DNA of 40,152 nucleotides from Bacteroidota bacterium (lineage in GTDB: Bacteria; Bacteroidota; Bacteroidia; Flavobacteriales; Flavobacteriaceae), in NCBI GenBank assembly GCA_027593245.1, contig JAQCJC010000010.1, positions 1 through 40,152 on the forward strand. The letters run 5' to 3'. Made by a program: the position numbers and the translations under genes. Below, piece after piece: positions 9,565 through 18,275 of the stretch; position 1 is the stretch's first letter, and each line of letters begins with the position of its first letter. The notes below the pieces were generated by a model that was given only the letters and a program-made list of their open reading frames with translations, did not search any database and was not told the DNA's origin.

Positions 9565-11250
9565 TTAAGCTATTTGGTCAAAATAAGATAAAAGAATTTT
9601 GTCATTTTGAGAAGATGGTGTGAAAATTTCTAGAAGTTTTGGGCATGATGAACTTTTGAAAAATTCAGCTAAGGCAAGGGCTAAAGTTTGCTCCGAGTTT
9701 GCAGAACTGTAAGCAAAACCAAAATCTGTAGCAAGAGCTTTTGCATTTCGATTGTGCTTTGTTTCAAAATAAGTTTTAAATAGTTCTGAATTATCATTTC
9801 CAGGTAAAATCCTAAAAATCCCTCCCCCGCTATTATTGATTATGATTATTCTAAAGTCTGAAGGGATATAAGTATTCCATAAGCCGTTTATATCATAGAA
9901 AAAGCTTAAATCTCCCGTGATCAAAAGGGTAGGTTTTTTTGAAACAACAGAAGCTCCAACTGCAGTACTAGTGGAACCGTCTATTCCGCTTGTCCCTCTG
10001 TTGCAATACAATGAAATGGATGGGTGAAACTCGAAAAGCTGCAAATAGCGAATAGCGGAGCTATTGCCGGATTGAACCATAAAGTTTTGGGGGATAGCAT
10101 GTGAAATCAATTCAAAAGCCTTGAAATCACTGAAAGGCATAGATTTTAAATACTGGTTATGGGCCTTTTTACGCTGTATTTTTACCCTATTCCAAAAATC
10201 AAAGTAGGAGCTTTTGTTTGAAAGAGTATTCTTAAATAATTGATGAAAAAAATCATTTGGATTTATCTTAAAATGTTTGTTTAGACAAAAATAAGTATCA
10301 TTGGCTTTGTATAGATCAATATGCCAATGGTGTTTTGGGTTATAAGCCCTTAAAAAAGCTTTGATTTTTTTTGATATTATTAATCCTCCAAAAGTAACAA
10401 GCAGATCTGGCTGAAGCGCCTGATAACCCTCCTTGTTTAGTGGTGCAATTAGCTGGTCAATAAAAGGGAAAAAACTACTGTGGTGCAAATTAGATGTTGT
10501 TTCTGTGAGAACTATCACTGAGGGATCATTGGCTAGTTGATCAATTACCTTAGAATCCAATGAATTTGGTGGGTTTACCCCTACCAAAACTAATTTACGC
10601 TTTGCGTTTTGCCATGTTTTTTGGAAGGAAGGACCAAGATAAAAATGTGCTGTCTTTATATCTTTTTTAATGGAGATGTTTAAGCGTAAAGGTTCATGTA
10701 CAGTATCATACAAAGGTTCGTCAAAAGGGACATTAATATGAACAGGGCCCATCAGCTGACTAGCCGTATCGAGCGCTTTATTGATTAATTTTTGTGCTTT
10801 ATCGCGTGCAAACTGAGTGCTATTGAAAAGTGTTTTTATTGGAGGCTTTAAATTGGCTTCAAAAAGAATATGTTCACCAAATGCGTGAGGTTGGATAATC
10901 GTTTGACCATCACCAATATTGATTAAATGTTGTGGTCTGTCGGCAGAAATAACTACTAATGGTAAACCCGAATAATACGCCTCAGCTACAGCTGGGTAAT
11001 AATTCAGCAAAGCACTACCAGAAGTACACACTACGGCTACCGGCTCGGAAGTTAGTTGCGCAATACCTAAAGCAAAGAAACCTGCTGAGCGTTCATCGAC
11101 TACACTGTAGCATTTAAAAAAATCTTGATTTGTAAAACCAATTGTAAGAGGAGCATTTCTACTGCCAGGTGAAATAACAACATGCTTTAGCCCTTTGACT
11201 TTACAAAGCTGAATTATGAACTGCGCTAAATCGTGTTTTGGCCACTTCAT
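9565..11250 (-). CDS. menD: 2-succinyl-5-enolpyruvyl-6-hydroxy-3-cyclohexene-1-carboxylate synthase
   Basis: ThDP enzyme: VISPGSRNAPLTIGF, DERSAGFFALGIAQLT, CTSGSALLNYYPAVAEAYYSGLPLVVISADRP, GDLSFFYDINGLWN, IINNSGGGIFRILPG. Confidence 0.96.
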   Translation of the reverse strand: MKWPKHDLAQFIIQLCKVKGLKHVVISPGSRNAPLTIGFTNQDFFKCYSVVDERSAGFFALGIAQLTSEPVAVVCTSGSALLNYYPAVAEAYYSGLPLVVISADRPQHLINIGDGQTIIQPHAFGEHILFEANLKPPIKTLFNSTQFARDKAQKLINKALDTASQLMGPVHINVPFDEPLYDTVHEPLRLNISIKKDIKTAHFYLGPSFQKTWQNAKRKLVLVGVNPPNSLDSKVIDQLANDPSVIVLTETTSNLHHSSFFPFIDQLIAPLNKEGYQALQPDLLVTFGGLIISKKIKAFLRAYNPKHHWHIDLYKANDTYFCLNKHFKINPNDFFHQLFKNTLSNKSSYFDFWNRVKIQRKKAHNQYLKSMPFSDFKAFELISHAIPQNFMVQSGNSSAIRYLQLFEFHPSISLYCNRGTSGIDGSTSTAVGASVVSKKPTLLITGDLSFFYDINGLWNTYIPSDFRIIIINNSGGGIFRILPGNDNSELFKTYFETKHNRNAKALATDFGFAYSSANSEQTLALALAEFFKSSSCPKLLEIFTPSSQNDKILLSYFDQIA

Positions 11251-11304
11251 CAGTGTGCAAAGGTATTGATTTTGGGTGGTTTAACATTGTTAAAACATTG
11301 TTAT

Positions 11305-12372
11305 TTAAGTTGTAAAAACAGAACTTATGGTACGTAACTTAGCTTCTGTTTCCTCCCACTCCTTTTCTGGATCTGACTTTGAAGTTATACCACCACCTGC
11401 AAATAAAGTAGCTTTAAGGCCATTTATATGCATACAACGTAAATTGACGACTAAGTTTGTGACAGTTGAATTATTTTTCAAAACATTTATTTCTCCTAAA
11501 AAACCAGAATAGAAGGCGCGATCAATAGGCTCAAATTTGTTGATGTATAGCATCGCCTCTTTTTTGGGAGTACCACAAACTGCAGGAGTTGGATGAATAC
11601 TTGATATAAGCGCTTTTAAGTCGTTTGGAGCGTCAATTAGTATACCACTCAAGGAAGTTTGTAAATGAAGAAGCTTACCAGCTCTTATGGTTTTTGGAGT
11701 TGATATTTCAATGTCAGAAATATAATCAGAAAGTTTGTTTTTTAAATATGAAGTTACAAAGGTGTGTTCTTCATGATTTTTTAAATCCCATTGAACGTCC
11801 ATAGAGCCATTGTACTCTTGAGTTCCAGCCAAAGCCATTGTTTTTAATTTACGGTCTTGTATTTTTAACAAGGTTTCAGGTGAAGCGCCTAGCCAAAATC
11901 CAGTTTTTGGATGATACCAGCAGTAAGTGTAGGCGTCTGGATAAGCAGATACCAAAGAAAAGAACAATTGAACTATATCCAATTTAATGAAATCCAGCTC
12001 TGCTGTACGCGCTAATACTACTTTTTCTAAGGCTGACCCATCAATCGCTTTTATAGCATCAGAAATCAAGCGCTTGTGTTGATCAGGTGAAATTGTGCCG
12101 TATACTGCGTTAAAAGATGCTGAAAAGGTTGAGGATTCGTTCAACCCAATCTCTTCAGTTTCTTCGTTGGGAATAAGATATACCGCGGACGACAAATCGA
12201 AAGGTGCAAAAACAAATCCTTGCTCTGAAAAATCATTTGTTTTGTAGGTTATCGAATTTGTTTGTAAGCGCGCACTGACTGAATTTTTACCAAAATCTGA
12301 AAACAGTATGAATGGTCTTTCATTTTCAATCTGTATATTGATTCGATCAAGAAAACGATTAGTGGACATCAA
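11305..12372 (-). CDS. menF: Isochorismate synthase
   Basis: Chorismate-binding enzyme: EKVVLARTAELD, FWLGASPETLLK, MALAGTQ, HPTPAVCGTPKKEA, RAFYSGFLGEI, LFAGGGITSKSDPEKEWEETEAKLRTI; adjacent to menD. Confidence 0.93.
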   Translation of the reverse strand: MMSTNRFLDRINIQIENERPFILFSDFGKNSVSARLQTNSITYKTNDFSEQGFVFAPFDLSSAVYLIPNEETEEIGLNESSTFSASFNAVYGTISPDQHKRLISDAIKAIDGSALEKVVLARTAELDFIKLDIVQLFFSLVSAYPDAYTYCWYHPKTGFWLGASPETLLKIQDRKLKTMALAGTQEYNGSMDVQWDLKNHEEHTFVTSYLKNKLSDYISDIEISTPKTIRAGKLLHLQTSLSGILIDAPNDLKALISSIHPTPAVCGTPKKEAMLYINKFEPIDRAFYSGFLGEINVLKNNSTVTNLVVNLRCMHINGLKATLFAGGGITSKSDPEKEWEETEAKLRTISSVFTT

Positions 12373-12376
12373 CGAT

Positions 12377-12796
12377 TTATTTTTTTAGGGTAATAGTTGT
12401 TAGCTTACATAAAGATATTAGTTCATTTTCTTCATTTGTTACCTTTATGTCAAATACCTGAGTTGTTCTTCCACTATGAATACATATTGCTTTTGCATAG
12501 ACAAATCCTGATTTGATACTCTTGACGTGCTGTGCAGATATATCGATTCCGCGAACAAAATACGTATCTGTATCCAAGAATATATGAGCCGCAAAGCTCC
12601 CCACAGTTTCAGCAAGAGCTGCAGTAGCCCCCCCATGAAGAACTCCATCAGGTTGATGGACACTTTTTGTAACAGGCATTCGTGCGGTTATGAAATCCTC
12701 GCCAGCATCAACAAATTCTATCTTCAAGGTCTCCATTAAATTGTCTTTACATGCGGCATTAGCGTGCTGTAGAATTACTTCTCTAGATAATTTCAT
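12377..12796 (-). CDS. PaaI/hotdog-fold thioesterase (possible DHNA-CoA thioesterase)
   Basis: HQPDGVLHGGATAALAETVGSFAA motif of the PaaI-type hotdog thioesterases; next to menF. Confidence 0.85.
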   Translation of the reverse strand: MKLSREVILQHANAACKDNLMETLKIEFVDAGEDFITARMPVTKSVHQPDGVLHGGATAALAETVGSFAAHIFLDTDTYFVRGIDISAQHVKSIKSGFVYAKAICIHSGRTTQVFDIKVTNEENELISLCKLTTITLKK

Positions 12797-12831
12797 TATT
12801 TTAAAATTTTGAGTAAAGTTACAAAAAGTAA

Positions 12832-12851
12832 AAACGGCTTATTAGCCGTTT
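12832..12851 (-). terminator. Second hairpin downstream of the proteorhodopsin gene
   Basis: AAACGGCT-TATT-AGCCGTTT perfect 8-bp stem, followed on the minus strand by a T-rich run (TTTTTACTTTTTG). Confidence 0.6.
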
Positions 12852-12872
12852 CACGTTAAAAATAGTGTAAAA

Positions 12873-12899
12873 AAAAGCGCAATTTAAAATTGCGCTTTT
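12873..12899 (-). terminator. Rho-independent terminator of the proteorhodopsin gene
   Basis: AAAAGCGCAATTT-A-AAATTGCGCTTTT inverted repeat followed by further T residues on the minus strand; 26 bp after the CDS end. Confidence 0.8.
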
Positions 12900-12924
12900 A
12901 ATGTTGATATAGTGAATATGTTTA

Positions 12925-13644
12925 TTAAGCAGTCTTCTTAACTGCTAAACTGTAAATCACCAAACCGAAACCGATTTTATTGATAGCATCAGCAATGTTG
13001 TACCATACATCCATAGCTAAGCCTTCAGTTGGAAGTACATCGTACCATCCTTCTGTACCGGCCATGTATCCAATTGGGTAAATTGCCCAACCAACTAAAA
13101 CGAACCAGCAAAGAATTTTGTGCGCGTGTAGAACATCTCCTCCAGCTTCTTTAGCCATTTTAGCAGCTCCACCAAGCCATATTTCGTATACAATTACAAA
13201 ATATGCAAGTCCAGAAATAGTACCCCACATTACAGCGTTGCCCATTGTTTCTCCGAAATACCCAGTTACAAGCATTACGACTGAAAGCCCGATTAGTTTC
13301 CATAAAAGACTTTTAGTTGCACCAGCAACTTTGAGTATAAGATAGAATTCAACACACATTAATGGAACAGTAAGGATCCAATCAACATAACGGAAAGCAG
13401 TTACATTTGATACGTCTCCAGCCATAGATGCGTCACGCATGTACCAATAGTGTACAGCTGCAATAAATGTAATTAAACCAGAGACTAAAACAGAGGTTCT
13501 CCATTTTTTGTCAAACTGATTTAGAGATAAGAAAAAGAAGGCAGAAGCTGCCATCATTGCCATGCATCCAATAAAGAATGTGAAATTTACTGGGTCGTTG
13601 ACGTCTCCGCCGCCAGTAACAAGTGGTAAGAATAAATTTGTCAT
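12925..13644 (-). CDS. Proteorhodopsin (proton-pumping, green-type)
   Basis: 239 aa 7-TM rhodopsin: AAVHYWYMRD (H65), FRYVDWILTVPLMCVEFYLIL (D88, T92, M96, E99), GWAIYPIGY, NIADAINKIGFG (retinal Lys K223). Confidence 0.97.
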   Translation of the reverse strand: MTNLFLPLVTGGGDVNDPVNFTFFIGCMAMMAASAFFFLSLNQFDKKWRTSVLVSGLITFIAAVHYWYMRDASMAGDVSNVTAFRYVDWILTVPLMCVEFYLILKVAGATKSLLWKLIGLSVVMLVTGYFGETMGNAVMWGTISGLAYFVIVYEIWLGGAAKMAKEAGGDVLHAHKILCWFVLVGWAIYPIGYMAGTEGWYDVLPTEGLAMDVWYNIADAINKIGFGLVIYSLAVKKTA

Positions 13645-13665
13645 TTTTCTAAAAATTTTGTTAGT

Positions 13666-13683
13666 TTTGTTTAAACAAATGTA
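13666..13683 (-). promoter_or_regulatory. Candidate proteorhodopsin promoter: palindrome TTTGTTTAAACAAA (13666-13679) overlapping a TAnnTTTG-type -7 box (TACATTTG, minus strand, 13676-13683)
   Basis: Perfect 14-bp palindrome plus match to Bacteroidota -7 consensus TAnnTTTG, ~22-32 bp upstream of the start codon; no well-spaced -33 TTG. Confidence 0.5.
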
Positions 13684-13755
13684 TCAATTTTTTTATATAA
13701 ATCTTTACCAAATCTCTTTTTTTTTGCTATTAAATTGATTATTTAACAGTTTTTT

Positions 13756-14643
13756 ATGAAAATTATTTATAGATTCTCAATCGTTTCAAGCTTCTTAGGA
13801 TTGTGGATTACAACCTTATTCCCCGAAGATTTTGAATTGATTTTAGGTTTTTTTCTGATCTTTACTTTTGGTATGATTCACGGTTCCAATGATATTTTAA
13901 TTATCAACTCATTGACAAATAAATCTAATTTCAACTTTGGTAAAATATTAATGACTTACCTCCTAGTAGTGGTAGGTGCAGTACTTATATTTTATTGGTT
14001 TCCTAGCTTAGCACTTATCCTTTTCATAGTGTTTAGCGCCTATCATTTTGGCGAGCAACATTGGGAAGAAGATCTAAAACTTGTTCATACTAATTACAAA
14101 AGGATTTATTTTTTTATTTATGGCCTGTTTATATTATTCATGGTCTTTTATTTTAATGATGATAATGTAAAAATGATTATCAATGAAATTGCCGGGATCA
14201 AACTTTATGATTTGTACTCAAAAGAAATTTCAATAGCACTGGGCGCTTCAATAGTTGTGTTTCTATTGTTCACGCTGAGGCAAAATAAAATTGAACTCAA
14301 CACAATTATTAAAGAACTTTTCACACTCATCATACTAATGATAATTTTTAAATCCTCTTCATTAATATGGGGGTTTACTATCTACTTCATCATTTGGCAT
14401 AGTATTCCTTCACTGTTGGAGCAAATTAAATTTGCTTATGGCGATCTAAAACGAGTACATATCATGGAGTATACAAAAGCTGCACTCCCTTATTGGATAG
14501 TTTCATTGCTAGGCATGAGTCTATTATATATTGTTTTGAAAGATGAAAAACATTTTTATAGTCTATTTTTTGCATTTATAGCTGCTGTCACATTTCCGCA
14601 CGCTATCGTAATGCTGAGGATGTTTTCAAAAAAAAATAATTAA
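13756..14643 (+). CDS. blh: Brp/Blh family beta-carotene 15,15'-dioxygenase (retinal synthesis)
   Basis: Multi-TM; FGMIHGSNDILI, SAYHFGEQHW, IIWHSIPSLLEQI, FPHAIVMLRMF His motifs; divergent from proteorhodopsin. Confidence 0.92.
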   Translation: MKIIYRFSIVSSFLGLWITTLFPEDFELILGFFLIFTFGMIHGSNDILIINSLTNKSNFNFGKILMTYLLVVVGAVLIFYWFPSLALILFIVFSAYHFGEQHWEEDLKLVHTNYKRIYFFIYGLFILFMVFYFNDDNVKMIINEIAGIKLYDLYSKEISIALGASIVVFLLFTLRQNKIELNTIIKELFTLIILMIIFKSSSLIWGFTIYFIIWHSIPSLLEQIKFAYGDLKRVHIMEYTKAALPYWIVSLLGMSLLYIVLKDEKHFYSLFFAFIAAVTFPHAIVMLRMFSKKNN

Positions 14644-14655
14644 ACTCGCAAAAAC

Positions 14656-14691
14656 AAAAAAAGCATAATCATTTCAGATTATGCTTTTTTT
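14656..14691. terminator. Bidirectional intrinsic terminator between convergent blh and dnaK
   Basis: AAAAAAAGCATAATC-ATTTCA-GATTATGCTTTTTTT hairpin with A and T tracts on both sides. Confidence 0.85.
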
Positions 14692-14706
14692 TGTCAAAAT
14701 TTAAAT

Positions 14707-16608
14707 TTACTTTACTTCTTCGAAATCCACATCTTCAACATTATCACCTTCAGCTTGAGCTTCGGAACCTGCTTCAGGACCAGCGTCGCCAGCTGCTTGT
14801 GCATCTTGTTGTGCTTTATACATTTCTTCACTTGCAACTTTCCAAGCCTCGTTGATTTTCTCTAAGGCAGGGTCGATAACAGCAAGATCTTTACTTTTAT
14901 AAGCCTTTTTCAACTCCTCAAGAGCAGCTTCAATTGGCTGTTTTTTATCTTCAGAAAGTTTGTCTCCAAATTCTTTTAGTTGCTTTTCAGTTTGAAAAAT
15001 CATAGCATCAGCACTATTGAGCTTGTCAGCAGTTTCTTTTGCCTTAGCATCTGCATCTGCATTAGCTTCAGCGTCTTGCTTCATTTTTTCAATTTCCTCT
15101 TCTGTCAAACCGGACGAAGCTTCAATTCGAATGTCTTGTGACTTGTTTGTAGCTTTATCTGTTGCAGAAACTTTGATGATTCCATTAGCATCGATATCAA
15201 AAGTAACTTCGATTTGCGGTACTCCTCGCTGTGCGGGTGGAATACCATCCAAATGAAAACGTCCAATTGTTTTGTTGTCCCCTGCCATAGCACGCTCACC
15301 CTGTAAGACATGAATTTCTACAGAAGGTTGGTTATCCGCTGCAGTAGAAAACACTTGTGATTTCTTTGTTGGGATAGTCGTATTAGCTTCAATTAATTTA
15401 GTCATTACATTACCCATGGTTTCAATTCCAAGCGATAGCGGAGTAACATCCAATAACAAAACGTCTTTTACATCTCCTGTAAGTACACCCCCTTGTATTG
15501 CAGCTCCAACAGCAACAACTTCATCAGGATTAACTCCTTTATTTGGTTTTTTTCCAAAGAATTTCTCAACTGCTTCTTGAACAGCTGGAATTCGGGTCGA
15601 ACCACCAACGAGAATAATCTCGTCAATATCACTTTTAGAAAGTCCAGCTGCCTTTAGTGCAGTTTCACAAGGTTTAACTGTTCTTTTCACTAAATCATCA
15701 ATCAACTGCTCGAATTTAGAACGAGATAATGTGCGCACCAAGTGTTTTGGCCCACTTGCAGTTGCAGTAACATAAGGAAGGTTAATTTCTGTTTGTGCAG
15801 AAGAAGAAAGCTCAATTTTAGCTTTTTCAGCAGCTTCTTTTAAACGCTGCAACGCCATTGGATCTTTTCGTAAATCCATGTTTTCGTCGGCTTTAAATTC
15901 TTCAGCTAACCAATTGATGATTTTTTCGTCAACATCGTCACCACCAAGGTGTGTATCTCCATCTGTAGCAAGAACTTCAAAAACTCCGTCACCAAGTTCG
16001 AGTATAGAAACGTCGTGCGTTCCACCACCAAAGTCAAAGACTACTATGGTTTGGTCTTTCCCTTTTTTGTCTAACCCATAGGCTAATGCAGCAGCAGTAG
16101 GCTCATTGATGATTCGGCGCACTTTTAATCCTGCAATCTCTCCAGCTTCTTTTGTTGCTTGACGCTGTGCGTCATTGAAATATGCTGGAACAGTTACAAC
16201 TGCTTCAGTCACTTCTTGATCTAAAAATTCCTCAGCAGTTTTCTTCATTTTTTGAAGTACCATAGCCGAAAGTTCTTGTGGTGTGTACAAGCGCCCGTCG
16301 ATGTCTACTCGAGGAGTGTCGTTATCCCCTTTGACTACTTTGTACGGTACACGACCAACTTCCTGCTTAGATTCAGAAAATTTATTTCCCATAAATCGCT
16401 TGATAGAATAAACCGTTTTTTCAGGGTTAGTTACTGCTTGTCGCTTAGCAGGATCTCCTACTTTAATCTCACCACCCTCTACAAAAGCAATCACAGAAGG
16501 TGTCGTACGACGTCCCTCAGTATTTGTGATAACTACTGGCTCATTACCTTCCATTACGGAAACACATGAGTTGGTTGTTCCTAAATCGATTCCAATTATT
16601 TTACTCAT
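14707..16608 (-). CDS. dnaK: Molecular chaperone DnaK (Hsp70)
   Basis: [68 protein letters not shown]. Confidence 0.99.
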   Translation of the reverse strand: MSKIIGIDLGTTNSCVSVMEGNEPVVITNTEGRRTTPSVIAFVEGGEIKVGDPAKRQAVTNPEKTVYSIKRFMGNKFSESKQEVGRVPYKVVKGDNDTPRVDIDGRLYTPQELSAMVLQKMKKTAEEFLDQEVTEAVVTVPAYFNDAQRQATKEAGEIAGLKVRRIINEPTAAALAYGLDKKGKDQTIVVFDFGGGTHDVSILELGDGVFEVLATDGDTHLGGDDVDEKIINWLAEEFKADENMDLRKDPMALQRLKEAAEKAKIELSSSAQTEINLPYVTATASGPKHLVRTLSRSKFEQLIDDLVKRTVKPCETALKAAGLSKSDIDEIILVGGSTRIPAVQEAVEKFFGKKPNKGVNPDEVVAVGAAIQGGVLTGDVKDVLLLDVTPLSLGIETMGNVMTKLIEANTTIPTKKSQVFSTAADNQPSVEIHVLQGERAMAGDNKTIGRFHLDGIPPAQRGVPQIEVTFDIDANGIIKVSATDKATNKSQDIRIEASSGLTEEEIEKMKQDAEANADADAKAKETADKLNSADAMIFQTEKQLKEFGDKLSEDKKQPIEAALEELKKAYKSKDLAVIDPALEKINEAWKVASEEMYKAQQDAQAAGDAGPEAGSEAQAEGDNVEDVDFEEVK

Positions 16609-16656
16609 AATATATTGTGTTATTTAATTTGTTTCAAAAATTTTATAACATATTAT

Positions 16657-16700
16657 TGTCAATCATTATGCCATGACATAAAATATGACAAGGTGTCATA
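16657..16700. promoter_or_regulatory. Cluster of TGACA/TGTCA half-sites in the dnaK-panB divergent intergenic region
   Basis: TGTCA (16657-16661), ATGACAT (16673-16679), and TATGACA-AGG-TGTCATA (16684-16700) perfect 7-bp inverted repeat. Confidence 0.4.
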
Positions 16701-16747
16701 ATAAAGCATTTCTTTTTCACTATTTTTACAAAAAATTATAAGCCACA

Positions 16748-17563
16748 ATGACAAACAAAAAACAATATAAACGCGTAACCGTCAAGTCCTTGGTTGAAAT
16801 GAAAGCAGCAAATGAAAAAATATCAATGCTTACCGCTTACGATTATACTATGGGTAAAATAGTTGATGGCGCAGGGGTTGACGTGATACTTGTTGGAGAC
16901 TCAGCAAGTAATGTAATGGCTGGTCATGAAACAACATTACCTATTACCTTGGACCAAATGATTTATCATGCTTCATCTGTTGTACGTGCTATTGATCGTG
17001 CACTGGTTGTGGTTGATCTGCCTTTTGGAACTTATCAAAGTGACTCCAAAGAGGCATTGCGGTCTGCAATTCGAATCATGAAAGAGAGTGGTGGACATGC
17101 CGTAAAACTAGAAGGAGGAAACGAAATAAAAGATTCTATTAAAAAAATTCTTAACGCTGGTATTCCTGTAATGGGACACCTTGGACTTACTCCTCAATCC
17201 ATATACAAATTTGGTACTTATACAGTCCGTGCCAAAGAGAAAGAAGAAGCGAAACAACTTCTCAAAGACGCAAAAATGTTAGAACGGATTGGGTGCTTTG
17301 CTGTTGTTCTTGAAAAGATTCCAGCAAAATTAGCAAAAGAAGTCGCAGAAAGTATCAGTATTCCAGTCATTGGGATTGGTGCTGGAGCTGATGTAGACGG
17401 GCAAGTTTTGGTCCTCCACGATATGATTGGAATGACACACGAATTCAATCCGCGCTTTTTAAGACGTTACATGAATCTTTACGAAACTATGACTAATAGT
17501 ATTGGGCAATATGTGAGTGATGTAAAATCGTCTGATTTTCCAAATGCTGAAGAGCAATACTAA
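16748..17563 (+). CDS. panB: 3-methyl-2-oxobutanoate hydroxymethyltransferase
   Basis: [72 protein letters not shown]. Confidence 0.97.
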   Translation: MTNKKQYKRVTVKSLVEMKAANEKISMLTAYDYTMGKIVDGAGVDVILVGDSASNVMAGHETTLPITLDQMIYHASSVVRAIDRALVVVDLPFGTYQSDSKEALRSAIRIMKESGGHAVKLEGGNEIKDSIKKILNAGIPVMGHLGLTPQSIYKFGTYTVRAKEKEEAKQLLKDAKMLERIGCFAVVLEKIPAKLAKEVAESISIPVIGIGAGADVDGQVLVLHDMIGMTHEFNPRFLRRYMNLYETMTNSIGQYVSDVKSSDFPNAEEQY

Positions 17564-17566
17564 GCC

Positions 17567-18271
17567 ATGTCTAGAATTGTAACTAATTCATCTAATGTGC
17601 ACGTTTTGTATGAAGACAACCACATTATAGCAATCAACAAGAGAGTTGGTGATATTGTTCAGGGGGATAAAACCAATAACCCTCCGCTATCAGAATTAGT
17701 CAAAATCTATTTAAAGCATAAATACAATAAACCCGGAGCTGTATTTTTAGGAGTCGTACACCGGCTAGATCGGCCAACATCAGGAGTTGTAATTTTTGCA
17801 AAAACTTCAAAAGCACTCAAGCGGATGAATCAATTGTTTCAAGACAAAAAAATTGATAAAACCTATTGGGCTGTAGTAAAAGAAAGACCAATTAATACAA
17901 AAGATAGTTTAACACATTGGTTGAAAAAAAATCCAAAAACCAACACCACAAAAGTTTACCCAAAAGAAGTTCAAGACAGTAAAAAAGCTATTTTGCACTA
18001 CAAAACACTTTTAAAATTGGACAACTATACACTATTGGAAGTGAAATTAGAAACCGGTAGATCTCATCAAATTAGAAGTCAAATGGCGTATATTGGTTGC
18101 CCAATAAAAGGGGATTTAAAGTACGGTTTTCAGCGAAGTAATGCCGATGGAGGAATTCACTTACATGCTAAAGCTATTCAATTTACACACCCGGTATCCA
18201 AAACCCCCATCAATATAAATGCAGTACCACCAGATGATGTTTTATGGAACGAGTGTACTAAAATGATTTAA
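17567..18271 (+). CDS. RluA family pseudouridine synthase
   Basis: GVVHRLDRPTSGVVIFAKTSKA catalytic motif; LETGRSHQIRSQMAYIGCPIKGDLKYG. Confidence 0.93.
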   Translation: MSRIVTNSSNVHVLYEDNHIIAINKRVGDIVQGDKTNNPPLSELVKIYLKHKYNKPGAVFLGVVHRLDRPTSGVVIFAKTSKALKRMNQLFQDKKIDKTYWAVVKERPINTKDSLTHWLKKNPKTNTTKVYPKEVQDSKKAILHYKTLLKLDNYTLLEVKLETGRSHQIRSQMAYIGCPIKGDLKYGFQRSNADGGIHLHAKAIQFTHPVSKTPININAVPPDDVLWNECTKMI

Positions 18272-18275
18272 AACT

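Noticed and set aside
12925-13644. Possibility that the rhodopsin is a sodium (NDQ) or chloride (NTQ) pump
   Set aside because: The motif residues read D88-T92-E99 (DTE), as in proton pumps.
14991-16569. Plus-strand and alternate-frame ORFs inside dnaK (15017, 15105, 15878, 16252)
   Set aside because: Serine-rich or frame-shadow translations opposite a certain DnaK frame.
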